A DNA stretch of 38,859 nt, from assembly GCA_016177405.1 (NCBI GenBank), contig JACOVG010000027.1:78733-117591 (forward strand). Reading direction: 5' to 3'. Under the pieces are notes generated by a model. That model was not told the origin of the DNA and did not search any database. It was given only the letters and a program-made list of their open reading frames with translations. The translations under genes and the position numbers were made by a program. Below, in pieces: positions 9,499-17,841 of the stretch. The DNA is from Candidatus Omnitrophota bacterium. Lineage in GTDB: Bacteria; Omnitrophota; Gorgyraeia; 1-14-0-20-64-10. Numbering within the stretch: the first letter of the stretch is position 1; each line of letters begins with the position of its first letter.

Positions 9499-10363
9499 GG
9501 GGCGCTTTTTAAGCGGGCTTTCCGAAAAGATCGCCCTCCCCCTGGGGGAGTGGGCGCTGGCCTTCTTCGGTTATGTGGGCGGCGCAGCGATCCTCCTGTG
9601 GAACGCGGGCAGGGGAATTCTGGCCCTGCCATGGGGGAGATGGGCCGGGGAAGGCCTTCTTCCCTGGCGCTGGAAGCGCCTCCTCCAGGATCGAAAGCTT
9701 TCCATGGTGGTGGAGCAGATGGAGAAGGTCGGGGTGCACTCGCTGCCCCTCGTGTTCCTGACCTCGCTGTTCACCGGCATGGTGCTGGCCCTGCAGACGG
9801 CCTACCAGCTGCAGAAGATCTCGGCCGAGCTCTACATCGGCTCCCTCGTGGCCCTCTCGATGACCCGGGAGCTGGGACCGGTCCTGACGGCCCTGGTGGT
9901 GGCCGGCCGCGTCGGGGCGGGGATCACGGCGGAGATGGGGACGATGCGGGTCACGGAGCAGATCGACGCCCTGGAGGTTCTGGCGACCGACCCGGTCCGG
10001 CATCTGGCGACCCCCCGGTTTCTGGCGCTTCTGGTCATGCTGCCCCTGCTGACCATCTACGCGGACCTGATCGGCATGCTGGGGGGATACCTGGTGGGGG
10101 TCTACAAATTGGGGATTGGCTCCTCCCTCTACGTCAACATGACGTGGGACTCCCTCAAGTTCAAGGACGTCTCCACGGGTCTTTTGAAGGCGGTGGTCTT
10201 CGCCACCATCATCGCCACGATCGCCGCCTACGAGGGATTTGAGACCAAGGAGGGCGCCGAGGGGGTGGGCCGCTCGACGACCCTGTCGGTGGTGATCTCC
10301 TTCATCCTGATCATCACGGCCGACTGCCTCATCACGGCCCTCTTTTACTTTGTCTTCCCATGA
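9485..10363 (+). CDS. mlaE: MlaE-family ABC lipid transporter permease
   Basis: Inner-membrane permease of an MCE-type phospholipid transporter. The 292-residue protein has the MlaE core: an N-terminal amphipathic segment, then helices around LPLVFLTSLFTGMVLALQ, the conserved RELGPVLTALVVAGRVGAGI, the loop EMGTMRVTEQIDALEVL, and closing helices with AYEGFETKEGAEGVGR. It is about 30 residues longer at the N-terminus than E. coli MlaE. The start is GTG at 9485 with GGAG four bases upstream, overlapping the AsmA-like gene. Its stop shares ATGA with mlaF. The transporter should sit between the cytoplasmic ATPase MlaF and the periplasmic MCE protein MlaD. Transport direction cannot be told from sequence. 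Confidence 0.93.
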   Translation: MESSKGRFLSGLSEKIALPLGEWALAFFGYVGGAAILLWNAGRGILALPWGRWAGEGLLPWRWKRLLQDRKLSMVVEQMEKVGVHSLPLVFLTSLFTGMVLALQTAYQLQKISAELYIGSLVALSMTRELGPVLTALVVAGRVGAGITAEMGTMRVTEQIDALEVLATDPVRHLATPRFLALLVMLPLLTIYADLIGMLGGYLVGVYKLGIGSSLYVNMTWDSLKFKDVSTGLLKAVVFATIIATIAAYEGFETKEGAEGVGRSTTLSVVISFILIITADCLITALFYFVFP

Positions 10364-11100
10364 TCGAGATCATCAACCTGACCAAGAGCTTCAACGGGCA
10401 TCCCGTTCTCCGGGAGGCCAACCTCACCATCAAAGACGGCGAGACCATGGTGATCATCGGCCGCTCGGGAGGCGGAAAGACCGTTTTGTTGAAGCACATG
10501 ATCGGACTGATGAGCCCGGACGGGGGCCAGGTCTTTGTGGACGGCCAGGAGGTCTCCCGGCTGAAAGGGGAAGCCCTGGCACAGCTGCGGCTCACGTTTG
10601 GGATGCTCTTCCAGGGGGCGGCCCTCTTCGACTCGCTTTCGGTCGGGGAGAATGTGGCCTTCCCCTTGAGGGAGCATACCTCCCTCAAGGAGGCGCAGGT
10701 CGCGGACCGGGTCCGGGAGTGCCTGGAGTTGGTGGGATTGAAGGGGATCGAGGCGATGAAGCCGGCGGAGCTTTCCGGCGGGATGAAAAAGCGGGTGGGG
10801 CTGGCCCGGGCCCTGGTCTTTCAGCCGCGCGTCATCCTTTACGACGAGCCGACCACCGGGGTGGATCCCATCATGGCCGACGCGATCAACCGGCTCATCA
10901 AGGAGCTCCACGACCGCTTGAAGGTGACGGCGGTCGCCGTGACCCACGACATGGTCAGCGCCTACAAGATCGCCGACCGGATCGCCATGCTCCATGAGGG
11001 AAGGATTGTTCAGGTGGGGACCCCCGAAGAGATTCGATGCACGACCAATCCCCTCGTGAGAAGATTCGTTTTGGGATCCTCCGAGGATGAGAAAACCTAA
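10360..11100 (+). CDS. mlaF: MlaF-family ABC transporter ATP-binding protein
   Basis: ATPase subunit of the MCE-type lipid transporter. The 246-residue protein has Walker A GRSGGGKT at 34-41, a Q-loop in GMLFQGAALFDSL, the MlaF-type signature LSGGMKKRVGLARAL from 138, and Walker B ILYDEP at 159-164 followed by TTGVDP. The RSGGGK P-loop and the SGGMKKR signature distinguish this family from amino acid or lipoprotein importers. The ATG at 10360 overlaps the mlaE stop (ATGA). mlaD starts 16 bases after the stop. No other oddities. Very likely an obligate partner of the two neighbours. Confidence 0.95.
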   Translation: MIEIINLTKSFNGHPVLREANLTIKDGETMVIIGRSGGGKTVLLKHMIGLMSPDGGQVFVDGQEVSRLKGEALAQLRLTFGMLFQGAALFDSLSVGENVAFPLREHTSLKEAQVADRVRECLELVGLKGIEAMKPAELSGGMKKRVGLARALVFQPRVILYDEPTTGVDPIMADAINRLIKELHDRLKVTAVAVTHDMVSAYKIADRIAMLHEGRIVQVGTPEEIRCTTNPLVRRFVLGSSEDEKT

Positions 11101-11116
11101 AAGGGGTTAACTTAAG

Positions 11117-11854
11117 ATGGCTGAAGCCGCCCGTCAGATCAAGGTGGGTTTGTTCGTTTTTGTGGCGCTCGTTCTCTTGTCCGTTCTCATCTTTTCGATC
11201 TCCGATTTCTACACGGTTCAGCCGGAGTACCCCTTGAGGGTGCGGTTCAATTTCTCGGGGGGCATTGAGGCGGGCGCCCCCGTGCGGCTGGCCGGGGTGG
11301 ATGTGGGGGAGGTCCGGTCGGTCCGGGTTTTCTTTGACGAGCCCTCCCAAAAGATGAAGGCGGAGCTGGCGGTTCAGCTGGCCACCCAGGCCCAGATCGA
11401 GGAGGATTCGACCGCCTTCGTCAACACGCTGGGCCTGATCGGGGAGAAGTATCTGGAGATCGTCCCAGGCACCCCGGGCAAGCGAAAGCTCGCGCCCGGC
11501 GAGATCCTGGTCGGCAAGGATTCCATCTCTTCGGAGAAGTTCATGGAATCGGCCTATGGGGCGGTGAGCGAGCTCAAGGAGATGATCACCTCGGTCAACG
11601 TGGTGATGGCCGACCCCGCGGTCCAGCAGTCCTTCAGACAGACCGTGACGAACTCGTCGGAGGCCACGGACCGCCTGAATCTTTTCCTCGAGCAGGCCAA
11701 CGACCTGCTGGCCAAAGTCCGCTCCGGCCAGGGGACCGTCGGCAGGCTCCTGACCCAGGATGAGCTTTATCAGGATCTGAAGGCCCTGACGGCCGATTTG
11801 AGGGCCCATCCCTGGAAGCTTCTTTATCGTCCCAAGGAGGCCAAGAAGAAGTGA
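11117..11854 (+). CDS. mlaD: MCE-domain lipid-binding protein MlaD
   Basis: Substrate-binding subunit of the lipid transporter, anchored in the inner membrane with its MCE domain in the periplasm. The 245-residue protein starts with a short cytoplasmic tail, then a transmembrane helix (about 11-29), then an MCE domain from about 38 to 118 (RVRFNFSGGIEAGAPVRLAG, GLIGEKYLEI). The remaining C-terminal part is helical and probably forms part of the hexameric barrel. RBS AAGGGG lies near 11099-11104. mlaB, mlaC and mlaA are not in the window, as is common for MCE operons outside gammaproteobacteria. The next gene, yacL, follows after 48 bases and a strong Shine-Dalgarno sequence. Confidence 0.92.
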   Translation: MAEAARQIKVGLFVFVALVLLSVLIFSISDFYTVQPEYPLRVRFNFSGGIEAGAPVRLAGVDVGEVRSVRVFFDEPSQKMKAELAVQLATQAQIEEDSTAFVNTLGLIGEKYLEIVPGTPGKRKLAPGEILVGKDSISSEKFMESAYGAVSELKEMITSVNVVMADPAVQQSFRQTVTNSSEATDRLNLFLEQANDLLAKVRSGQGTVGRLLTQDELYQDLKALTADLRAHPWKLLYRPKEAKKK

Positions 11855-11902
11855 GGTTTGTGTCTTTCATTAATTGTCCGTTCATTGAAGGAGGTGATTT
11901 TC

Positions 11903-12931
11903 ATGACGTTGTGGCTTATCCGGATTTTTTTCGTGGCCTTAAGCGCCATCGTCGGTTATCAGGTGGGTCTGTTGGGCGGAGTGGCCCAGGCGGGAACCCT
12001 GGGGGCGGCCATCGGTGCGGGGGTGGCCTGCGTGCTGATCGGGCTGGAAGCGGCCCTGCGGAAGGTTTCCACCCGGGGTCTTTCGGCGGCGGTCTTCGGG
12101 CTCCTGTTTGGGCTGATCATCTCGCGCCTCATCGTGACGACCCTCGACCTTTTTCCCCTGGGGTCGGAGGTGACCTCGGTCCTGAAGGCGGCGATCGTGG
12201 TCATCTTCAGCTACTTCGGCATGGCGGTGGCTTTGAGGGGGCGCGATGAATTCAACATCATCATCCCCTATGTGAAATTCTCCCGCCAGGATCAGCGGGA
12301 GGAGCTGGTGATCCTGGACACGTCGGTGGTGATCGACGGGAGGATTTCCGACATCTGCCAGACCAAGTTCATCGAGGGAAGCTTCCTGGTCCCGCGCTTT
12401 GTCCTGAAGGAGCTCCAGCAGATCGCCGACAGCCAGGATCCCATCAAGCGCAACCGCGGGCGGCGCGGCCTGGACGTGCTGGCCCATCTGCAGAAGATGC
12501 CCGCGGTGCAGGTGAAGATCAGCGAGGAGGAGTTCCCGGACACCAAGGAGGTGGACGCCAAATTGGTGAAGCTGGCCAAGCTCCTGTCGGCCAAGGTCTT
12601 GACCAACGATTACAACCTGAACAAGGTGGCCGAGCTGCAGGGGGTGCGGGTCCTCAACATCAACGAGCTGGCCAACGCCCTGAAGCCGGTGGTTCTGCCG
12701 GGGGAGCTCCTGGAGGTCCGGGTGGTCAAGGAGGGCAAGGAGTACAACCAGGGGGTCGCGTACCTGGACGATGGGACCATGGTGGTGGTGGAGCAGGGCC
12801 GGGGCCTCATCGCCCAAACGGTGAAGGTGCTGGTGACCAGCGTGCTGCAGACGGCGGCCGGACGGATGATCTTCGCCAAGCCGGAGGCCGAGAACGCGCG
12901 GGGAGGATGGAAACCCAACCAGCGGGCCTAG
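11903..12931 (+). CDS. yacL: YacL-like membrane PIN/TRAM-domain protein
   Basis: Membrane protein with a PIN-fold nuclease domain and a C-terminal TRAM RNA-binding domain. The 342-residue sequence has about four N-terminal hydrophobic helices (roughly 5-112). The PIN domain begins at ILDTSVVIDGRI, and its acidic residues D139, E170, D218 and D236 are all present, so it looks catalytically competent. The TRAM region covers about 275-330. I chose the ATG at 11903 because AAGGAGGTGA lies at 11888-11897; an upstream in-frame TTG at 11858 lacks support. YacL precedes ispD in Bacillus-type genomes too, as here. The biological substrate is not established. The 3' end overlaps ispD by 25 bases. Confidence 0.9.
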   Translation: MTLWLIRIFFVALSAIVGYQVGLLGGVAQAGTLGAAIGAGVACVLIGLEAALRKVSTRGLSAAVFGLLFGLIISRLIVTTLDLFPLGSEVTSVLKAAIVVIFSYFGMAVALRGRDEFNIIIPYVKFSRQDQREELVILDTSVVIDGRISDICQTKFIEGSFLVPRFVLKELQQIADSQDPIKRNRGRRGLDVLAHLQKMPAVQVKISEEEFPDTKEVDAKLVKLAKLLSAKVLTNDYNLNKVAELQGVRVLNINELANALKPVVLPGELLEVRVVKEGKEYNQGVAYLDDGTMVVVEQGRGLIAQTVKVLVTSVLQTAAGRMIFAKPEAENARGGWKPNQRA

Positions 12932-13629
12932 CGCCGCGGGTGACCGCCATCGTGGCGGCCGGCGGGATCGGCAAGCGCCTGGGGGCGCGCGGGCGCAAGT
13001 CGTTCGTCCCCCTGGCCGGGCGGCCGATGCTTTATTGGACCCTTGCCGCGCTGGCGCGCTGCCGGCGGGTGGAGGGGCTGGTGGTCGTGGTTCACCCGCT
13101 GGATCTTGAAAGGACCCGGCGGCTGATCCGGCGCTGCCGGATCGGCAAGGTGAAGGCCGTTGTTCCAGGCGGCGCCACGCGCGCCGAATCCGTTTTCCAG
13201 GGCCTGCGGGCCCTCCCCCGCGAGGTCCGGTGGGTGGCCGTTCACGACGCGGCCCGGCCCCTGGTGACCGCCTCCGTCGTGGAGGGGACGCTCGCGGCCA
13301 GCCGCGCCAGCGGGGCCGCCACCGCCGCTGTTGCCGTGGTGCCCACGATCAAGGAGGCGCGAAACCGCTGGGTCGTTCGAACGCTGGACCGGCGAAGCTT
13401 GTGGGAGATTCAAACCCCGCAGATTTTTCGGCGGGACCTCCTGGAGAGGGCCCATGCCAAGGCCCGGACGAACGGATCCGGCGCCACGGACGACGCCGCC
13501 CTGGTGGAGAGGCTCGGGGTGCGGGTCAGGGTCGCGCCGGGATCCCCCCGGAACATCAAGGTCACCACGAAGGAAGATCTGGTCATCGCCAAGGTGTTTC
13601 TAAAAAATGCGCATCGGCATCGGATTTGA
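12907..13629 (+). CDS. ispD: 2-C-methyl-D-erythritol 4-phosphate cytidylyltransferase
   Basis: Third enzyme of the MEP isoprenoid pathway, joining CTP to methylerythritol phosphate. The 240-residue protein has the nucleotidyltransferase start VTAIVAAGGIGKRLGA (12-27), a VHDAARPLV block near residues 112-120, and the later PTIKEA and TPQIF blocks. In place of the common PKQF after the glycine loop it reads RKSFVPLAGRPML, keeping a basic residue. The ATG at 12907 overlaps yacL by 25 bases. The stop lies 23 bases inside ispF, so the two MEP genes are tightly coupled. The only family uncertainty is other small cytidylyltransferases; adjacency to ispF settles it. Confidence 0.92.
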   Translation: METQPAGLAPRVTAIVAAGGIGKRLGARGRKSFVPLAGRPMLYWTLAALARCRRVEGLVVVVHPLDLERTRRLIRRCRIGKVKAVVPGGATRAESVFQGLRALPREVRWVAVHDAARPLVTASVVEGTLAASRASGAATAAVAVVPTIKEARNRWVVRTLDRRSLWEIQTPQIFRRDLLERAHAKARTNGSGATDDAALVERLGVRVRVAPGSPRNIKVTTKEDLVIAKVFLKNAHRHRI

Positions 13630-14110
13630 CATTCACCGCCTGATTTCCGGGCGGGACCTCATCCTGGGGGGCGTCAAGCTTCCTTCGGCCAAGGGGCTGG
13701 CCGGCCACTCGGATTCGGACGTCCTCCTTCATGCCCTGGCCGATGCCCTGCTGGGGGCGGCCGGGGCCGGCGACCTGGGAACCTTCTTTCCGGACACCGA
13801 TCCCCGATGGAGAAACGCCCCCAGCCGGATCTTTGTGAAGAAGGCGCTCGCGCTCGCGGCGCGCGGGGGCTGGTCGGTGGCCAACGTGGATTTGGTGGTG
13901 GTCACCGAGGCCCCGAAGCTCGCCCCCCACCGGGAGGCGGTGATTCGGTCGGTGGCCCGCCTGCTCTCGGTGCCTCCGGCCCGGGTGAACCTGAAGGCCA
14001 AGACGATGGAGGGATTGGGCGAAATCGGGAAGGGAAGGGCCATCGCCTCCTACGCGGTGGCTTTGCTGGAAAAGTCATCCCCGCGGAAGCGGGGATCCTC
14101 ACTTTCGTGA
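13607..14110 (+). CDS. ispF: 2-C-methyl-D-erythritol 2,4-cyclodiphosphate synthase, with repeat-derived C-terminal tail
   Basis: Fifth step of the MEP pathway, forming the cyclodiphosphate with release of CMP. The zinc ligands D8, H10 and H42 are present ([24 protein letters not shown]), as are the FPDTD loop and KTMEGLG near 133-139. The family normally ends near AVALL at residue 150-155. Here the frame continues through about eleven more residues (from K156) that are encoded by a paired-hairpin repeat at 14074-14117, which also supplies the stop codon. The trimeric active site is formed by upstream residues, so the tail probably leaves activity intact. The ATG at 13607 overlaps ispD by 23 bases. 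Confidence 0.94.
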   Translation: MRIGIGFDIHRLISGRDLILGGVKLPSAKGLAGHSDSDVLLHALADALLGAAGAGDLGTFFPDTDPRWRNAPSRIFVKKALALAARGGWSVANVDLVVVTEAPKLAPHREAVIRSVARLLSVPPARVNLKAKTMEGLGEIGKGRAIASYAVALLEKSSPRKRGSSLS

Positions 14111-14117
14111 GGATGAC
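14074..14117. repeat. REPIN-like paired hairpin repeat, copy 1 (ispF 3' end)
   Basis: Bounded by GTCATCC and GGATGAC. Two hairpins lie side by side: ATCCCCGC-GGAA-GCGGGGAT (14077-14096) and ATCCTCAC-TTTC-GTGAGGAT (14095-14114). The same architecture occurs at 25868-25928 and 35646-35694. The ispF stop codon lies inside the second hairpin, and cysE starts 15 bases after the repeat. An inverted pair of REP-type hairpins is the definition of a REPIN; no RAYT transposase is in the window. Confidence 0.8.
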
Positions 14118-14132
14118 AGGGAGACGACGGTG

Positions 14133-14834
14133 ATGCTTTTGACCGCTCTGTTTTGGGTTGCGGCTGTTCTCATTGCCTTGCTGGCGGCGCGGTACCTCCT
14201 AAGAGACGAGATCCAGGCCGCCCTGGAGCGGGACCCTGCGGCCCGTTCGGGATGGGAAATCCTGCTGCTGTATCCGGGCGTCCAGGCGATCGCCTGGTAT
14301 CGCGCGGCCCACTTCCTCCGCCGTCTGGGTTTCAAGTTCCTGGCGCGGCTGATCTCTCAAACGGCGCGGGGCCTGACCGGCATCGAGATCCATCCCGGCG
14401 CCACGATCGGCAGGGGGCTCTTCATCGATCATGGGATGGGGGTGGTGATCGGAGAGACGGCCGAGGTCGGGGACAACGTGACCCTCTTTCAGGGCGTGAC
14501 CTTGGGCGGCACGGGCAAGGAAAAGGGAAAGCGGCACCCCACGATCGGCAACAACGTGGTCATCGGGTCCGGAGCCAAGGTCCTGGGGAGCTTCAAGATC
14601 GGCGACAACGTCGCCATCGGCGCCAATGCCGTGGTGGTCCGGGAGGTGCCCCCCAACTCGGTGGTGGTCGGGGTGCCGGGGCGGATCGTCCGCCAGGAGG
14701 GGCGCCGTTTCCCCGGCATCAACCTGGACCACACCACCCTGCCCGATCCCCTGACCCAGGCGCTGGAGAAGCTCCAGCACGAGATCGATACCATCGAAAC
14801 CCAGCTTAAAGAGCACCGCAAGCGAGCCTCTTAA
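14133..14834 (+). CDS. cysE: Serine O-acetyltransferase
   Basis: Acetylates serine with acetyl-CoA, the first step of cysteine synthesis. From the ATG at 14133 (AGGGAGA at 14118-14124 is well placed) the protein has 233 residues; a GTG at 14130 directly before it is the alternative. A hydrophobic N-terminal stretch ([20 protein letters not shown]) is unusual for soluble CysE but seen in some short CysE/EpsC types. The hexapeptide-repeat left-handed beta helix carries [31 protein letters not shown] and [19 protein letters not shown], the signature region. The C-terminal helix is acidic and charged. The gene precedes cysS by four bases, linking cysteine synthesis to its tRNA charging. The same pair is adjacent in Bacillus. 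Confidence 0.92.
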   Translation: MLLTALFWVAAVLIALLAARYLLRDEIQAALERDPAARSGWEILLLYPGVQAIAWYRAAHFLRRLGFKFLARLISQTARGLTGIEIHPGATIGRGLFIDHGMGVVIGETAEVGDNVTLFQGVTLGGTGKEKGKRHPTIGNNVVIGSGAKVLGSFKIGDNVAIGANAVVVREVPPNSVVVGVPGRIVRQEGRRFPGINLDHTTLPDPLTQALEKLQHEIDTIETQLKEHRKRAS

Positions 14835-14838
14835 GATC

Positions 14839-16239
14839 GTGCGGCTGACCAATACGCTGACCGGTAAGAAGGAAGAGTTTGCTCCGCTTCATCCCCCCCG
14901 AGTGAGCCTGTACGTCTGCGGGGTCACCGTCTACGACGACTGCCATGTGGGCCACATCCGAGGGGCGGTCGTCTTTGATGTCCTAAGGAGGTATCTCGAG
15001 GCCCTGGGTTTTCAGGTCACCCACGTTCGCAACGTCACCGACATCGACGACAAGATCATCGAACGGACGCGGGAAGAGCTGAAGGAGACCGCCCAGGCCG
15101 GCGATTTGAAGGCGTCCGTCCAGGAACTGGCCCGGCGGTTCGAGGCGAGCTTCCGGTCGGATTTCAAGAAGCTGAATCTCCTGCCCCCCCACCAGGAGCC
15201 GCGCGCCACCGAGTTCATCGACCGGATGATTGTCTTCATCGAGATGCTCCTCGCGCGGGGGGCCGCCTACGTCGGTTCCGACGGGGTTTATTTCTCGGTT
15301 CGGAAGATCGAGAAGTACGGGGCCCTCTCCCGCCAAAGGCTTCAGGAGATGCGCCAGGGGGTTCGGGTCGAGGCGGGAGAGGGAAAGAAGGACCCCTTCG
15401 ATTTCGCGCTCTGGAAGCGCTCCAAACCGGAGGAGCCTTCCTGGGCCAGCCCCTGGGGGCCCGGGAGGCCCGGATGGCACATTGAGTGCTCCGCCATGTC
15501 CACCGTCCTGCTGGGAGACGCCTTTGACATCCACGGCGGCGGCCAGGATCTTATCTTCCCGCACCATGAAAATGAGCTGGCCCAGGCCCTCGGGGCGGGC
15601 AAACCGTTTGCCAGGGTTTGGCTGCACCATGGGCTCTTGACGGTGAACGGCCAGAAGATGTCCAAGTCGCTGGGCAACGTCGTGCGGATCTCCGACGCCT
15701 TGAGCCGCCACTCGGCCGAGGTGCTGCGCCTCTTCTTCCTCTTAGCCCATTACCGCTCGCCGCTGGATTTCACCTGGGAGCGCCTTCAGGAGGCGGCGGC
15801 CGCTTATGAGCGCCTCTTGGATTTCGTCACCCAGGTCGAGCAGAGGGTCGGTTCGGGCAGCGAGGAGGCCGCGGAGCCGGTGGACCGCGCCCGGGATGAT
15901 TTTCACGCGGCCATGGCCGACGATCTGAACACCCCTCAAGCCCTGGCTGCCCTGAACCGGCTGGTCACCCAGGGCCATTCCTGGCTGGACCAAAAGGGCG
16001 GGGCCGCGCAGCCGAAACTGCGCCACGCGGCCAAAACGCTCGGGGAGCTCGCCGGCCTTCTGGGCCTGGGGCTTCGCCAGGAGATTCCGCGGAAGGTGCA
16101 AGACCTCATCCGCCAGCGGGATGAGCTTCGTAACAAGAAAGAGTTCCAGGCGGCCGATGAGATCCGCGGGAAGATTGCGGAGGAAGGCTACCTCCTGGAA
16201 GACACCGCCGGAAGAACCGTCGTGAGAAGGAAGGTCTGA
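14839..16239 (+). CDS. cysS: Cysteine--tRNA ligase
   Basis: Class I synthetase that charges tRNA-Cys. The 466-residue protein shows LYVCGVTVYD with the zinc-ligand cysteine C27, the HIGH-type motif as HVGH at 36-39, the zinc residues in HIECSAMS and PHHENE, and KMSKS at bases 15655-15669. The C-terminal DALR-like helical domain is followed by a short KEFQAADEIRGKI segment typical of the family. The start is GTG at 14839. The stop overlaps the tmk start (TGATG). It belongs to the cysE-cysS unit. No defects seen. Confidence 0.97.
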   Translation: MRLTNTLTGKKEEFAPLHPPRVSLYVCGVTVYDDCHVGHIRGAVVFDVLRRYLEALGFQVTHVRNVTDIDDKIIERTREELKETAQAGDLKASVQELARRFEASFRSDFKKLNLLPPHQEPRATEFIDRMIVFIEMLLARGAAYVGSDGVYFSVRKIEKYGALSRQRLQEMRQGVRVEAGEGKKDPFDFALWKRSKPEEPSWASPWGPGRPGWHIECSAMSTVLLGDAFDIHGGGQDLIFPHHENELAQALGAGKPFARVWLHHGLLTVNGQKMSKSLGNVVRISDALSRHSAEVLRLFFLLAHYRSPLDFTWERLQEAAAAYERLLDFVTQVEQRVGSGSEEAAEPVDRARDDFHAAMADDLNTPQALAALNRLVTQGHSWLDQKGGAAQPKLRHAAKTLGELAGLLGLGLRQEIPRKVQDLIRQRDELRNKKEFQAADEIRGKIAEEGYLLEDTAGRTVVRRKV

Positions 16240-16862
16240 TGCGGCGAGGATTGCTGATCACCCTGGAGGGGCCGGAGGGCTGCGGCAAGTCCACCCACAG
16301 CCGGCGCCTGGCCAGGTGGCTCAAGGGACGCGGATTCTCCGTCGTCTTGACCCGGGAGCCGGGGGGAACGCCGCTGGGGCGAAAGCTGCGGTCGATTCTC
16401 CTGGATCAGGAGTCCCTGGGTTTGACCCCCTGGATGGAGCTTCTCCTCTATGAGGCCAGCCGCGCGGCGCTGGTTTCCGGCGTCATCCTGCCGGCCTTAA
16501 AGGCGGGCAAGGTGGTGGTGGTGGACCGGTTTCAAGACTCCACGTGGGTCTATCAGGGCTGGGCCGGCGGGGTGGATCTGGAGGGGGTTGAGCGGCTGGG
16601 GCGGGCCGCCTGTCAGGGGCTGGAGCCCCATTTGACGATTCTCCTGGATCTTCCGGTCTCGAGGGGGCTCTCCCGCGTGGCGCGTCCCAACCGGATGGAG
16701 CGAAAGCCGGTCGCCTTCCACCGCAAGGTTCGCCAGGGCTATGGGGTGCTGGCCCGCCGCCACAGGCGGATCCGGGTCATCCGCACCGAGGCGCCGGTGG
16801 GCGAGGTTCAAGAGAAGATTCGACAGGTGGTGGAGCGTGTTCTCAAAATTAATCGGGAATGA
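16239..16862 (+). CDS. tmk: Thymidylate kinase
   Basis: Phosphorylates dTMP to dTDP. The 207-residue protein has the P-loop GPEGCGKS at 11-18, the dTMP-binding REPGGT at 39-44, and DRF at 96-98 where most members have DRY or DRH. The lid region around PNRMERKPVAFHRKVRQGY is basic. Length fits the family. The ATG at 16239 shares one base with the cysS stop. The 3' end overlaps holB by 26 bases. The tmk-holB adjacency is widespread in bacteria, which supports both calls. Confidence 0.95.
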   Translation: MRRGLLITLEGPEGCGKSTHSRRLARWLKGRGFSVVLTREPGGTPLGRKLRSILLDQESLGLTPWMELLLYEASRAALVSGVILPALKAGKVVVVDRFQDSTWVYQGWAGGVDLEGVERLGRAACQGLEPHLTILLDLPVSRGLSRVARPNRMERKPVAFHRKVRQGYGVLARRHRRIRVIRTEAPVGEVQEKIRQVVERVLKINRE

Positions 16863-17841
16863 AGCGGCGGTCCGCCTGCTCACGGGCGAGATCGCCGGCG
16901 GGCGGCTCGCCCCCTCGTACCTTTTCACGGGCCTATCCGGAATCGGCAAGCGCTCCCTGGGGCTCGCCTTCGCGCAGGCCATTCTTTGCGGCGACAGGCC
17001 CTCCGCCGGGGCGCCCGGCGAGGCCTGCCCGCCAACGTTCTGTGGCGAGGCCTGCGGGCGGTGTCCGGCTTGCCAAGGGGTGGCCGCCGGCAGTTTCCCG
17101 GACCTGATCGCGGTTTCTTCGGAATCGCCCGGCGGCCCGATCCGGATCGAGCAGGTGAGGTTGTTGGCCAACGGGATGCGCCTGACCCCCCACACCGGGG
17201 CCTGGAAGGTCGGCCTGGTGGAGGAGGCCGAAGGGCTCACCGAGGAGGCCGCCAACGCGTGCCTGAAGCTCATCGAGGAGCCGCCGGAGAAATCCGTCCT
17301 CATCGTCACCTCGAGCGCTTCTTACCGGCTGGCCGCCACCTTGCTTTCCCGGTGCCAGCGGATTCGATGCTGGCCCCAGGGGATCGGGCGGGTCGCCCAG
17401 TTTCTGGAAAAGCAAGAGGGGCTTTCCTCGGAAGCGGCGCGGGGCCTGGCGATCGGGTCGGGAGGGAGGGTGGGGCTGGCTCTTCGCTGGCACCGAGAAG
17501 ACGGCTTGGCCAGGAAGAATCTTCTCCTGGATGAGCTCCTGGCGGCCCTGCGGCGGGGGGCCCTGGAAACCCCCCTGGGGAAAGCGCCGCGGCTGGAGAT
17601 CGAGGAAGCCCTGGATGGAATCGCCGCCTGGTGGAGGGACCTTCTCCTTCTTCGCCTGGGGGCCGACCGCTCTTGGATCATCCACCAGGACCGGCTCGAC
17701 GACCTCGAGCGGGAAGCCAAGCGCCTCGGACCTTCCATCGAATCTTGGATGGACCGGGTTGAGCGGGCCTACCGGGCGCGGTCGGCGGTTCAGGCGAACG
17801 CCTCGCCCCGCATGGCCCTGGCCCTGGTGCTGGCCCGATGA
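16837..17841 (+). CDS. holB: DNA polymerase III delta-prime subunit
   Basis: Clamp-loader subunit that helps load the sliding clamp at replication forks. I chose the GTG at 16837, giving MFSKLIGNEAAV, the expected N-terminus and 334 residues; a further upstream in-frame start would read back through tmk. The P-loop is GLSGIGKR (32-39) with Arg in place of Ser/Thr, consistent with a delta-prime that does not hydrolyse ATP. A zinc module C64-x8-C73-x2-C76-x2-C79 and the SRC motif (171-173) in LLSRCQ, with its arginine finger, are present. The C-terminal region contributes to the pentamer collar. The stop overlaps metG (ATGA). Confidence 0.9.
   Translation: MFSKLIGNEAAVRLLTGEIAGGRLAPSYLFTGLSGIGKRSLGLAFAQAILCGDRPSAGAPGEACPPTFCGEACGRCPACQGVAAGSFPDLIAVSSESPGGPIRIEQVRLLANGMRLTPHTGAWKVGLVEEAEGLTEEAANACLKLIEEPPEKSVLIVTSSASYRLAATLLSRCQRIRCWPQGIGRVAQFLEKQEGLSSEAARGLAIGSGGRVGLALRWHREDGLARKNLLLDELLAALRRGALETPLGKAPRLEIEEALDGIAAWWRDLLLLRLGADRSWIIHQDRLDDLEREAKRLGPSIESWMDRVERAYRARSAVQANASPRMALALVLAR

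Noticed and set aside
11855-11902. Possible promoter between mlaD and yacL (TTGTGT, 17-base gap, TTCATT)
   Set aside because: The -10 match is only three of six; the strong Shine-Dalgarno sequence is enough to explain yacL translation within the operon.
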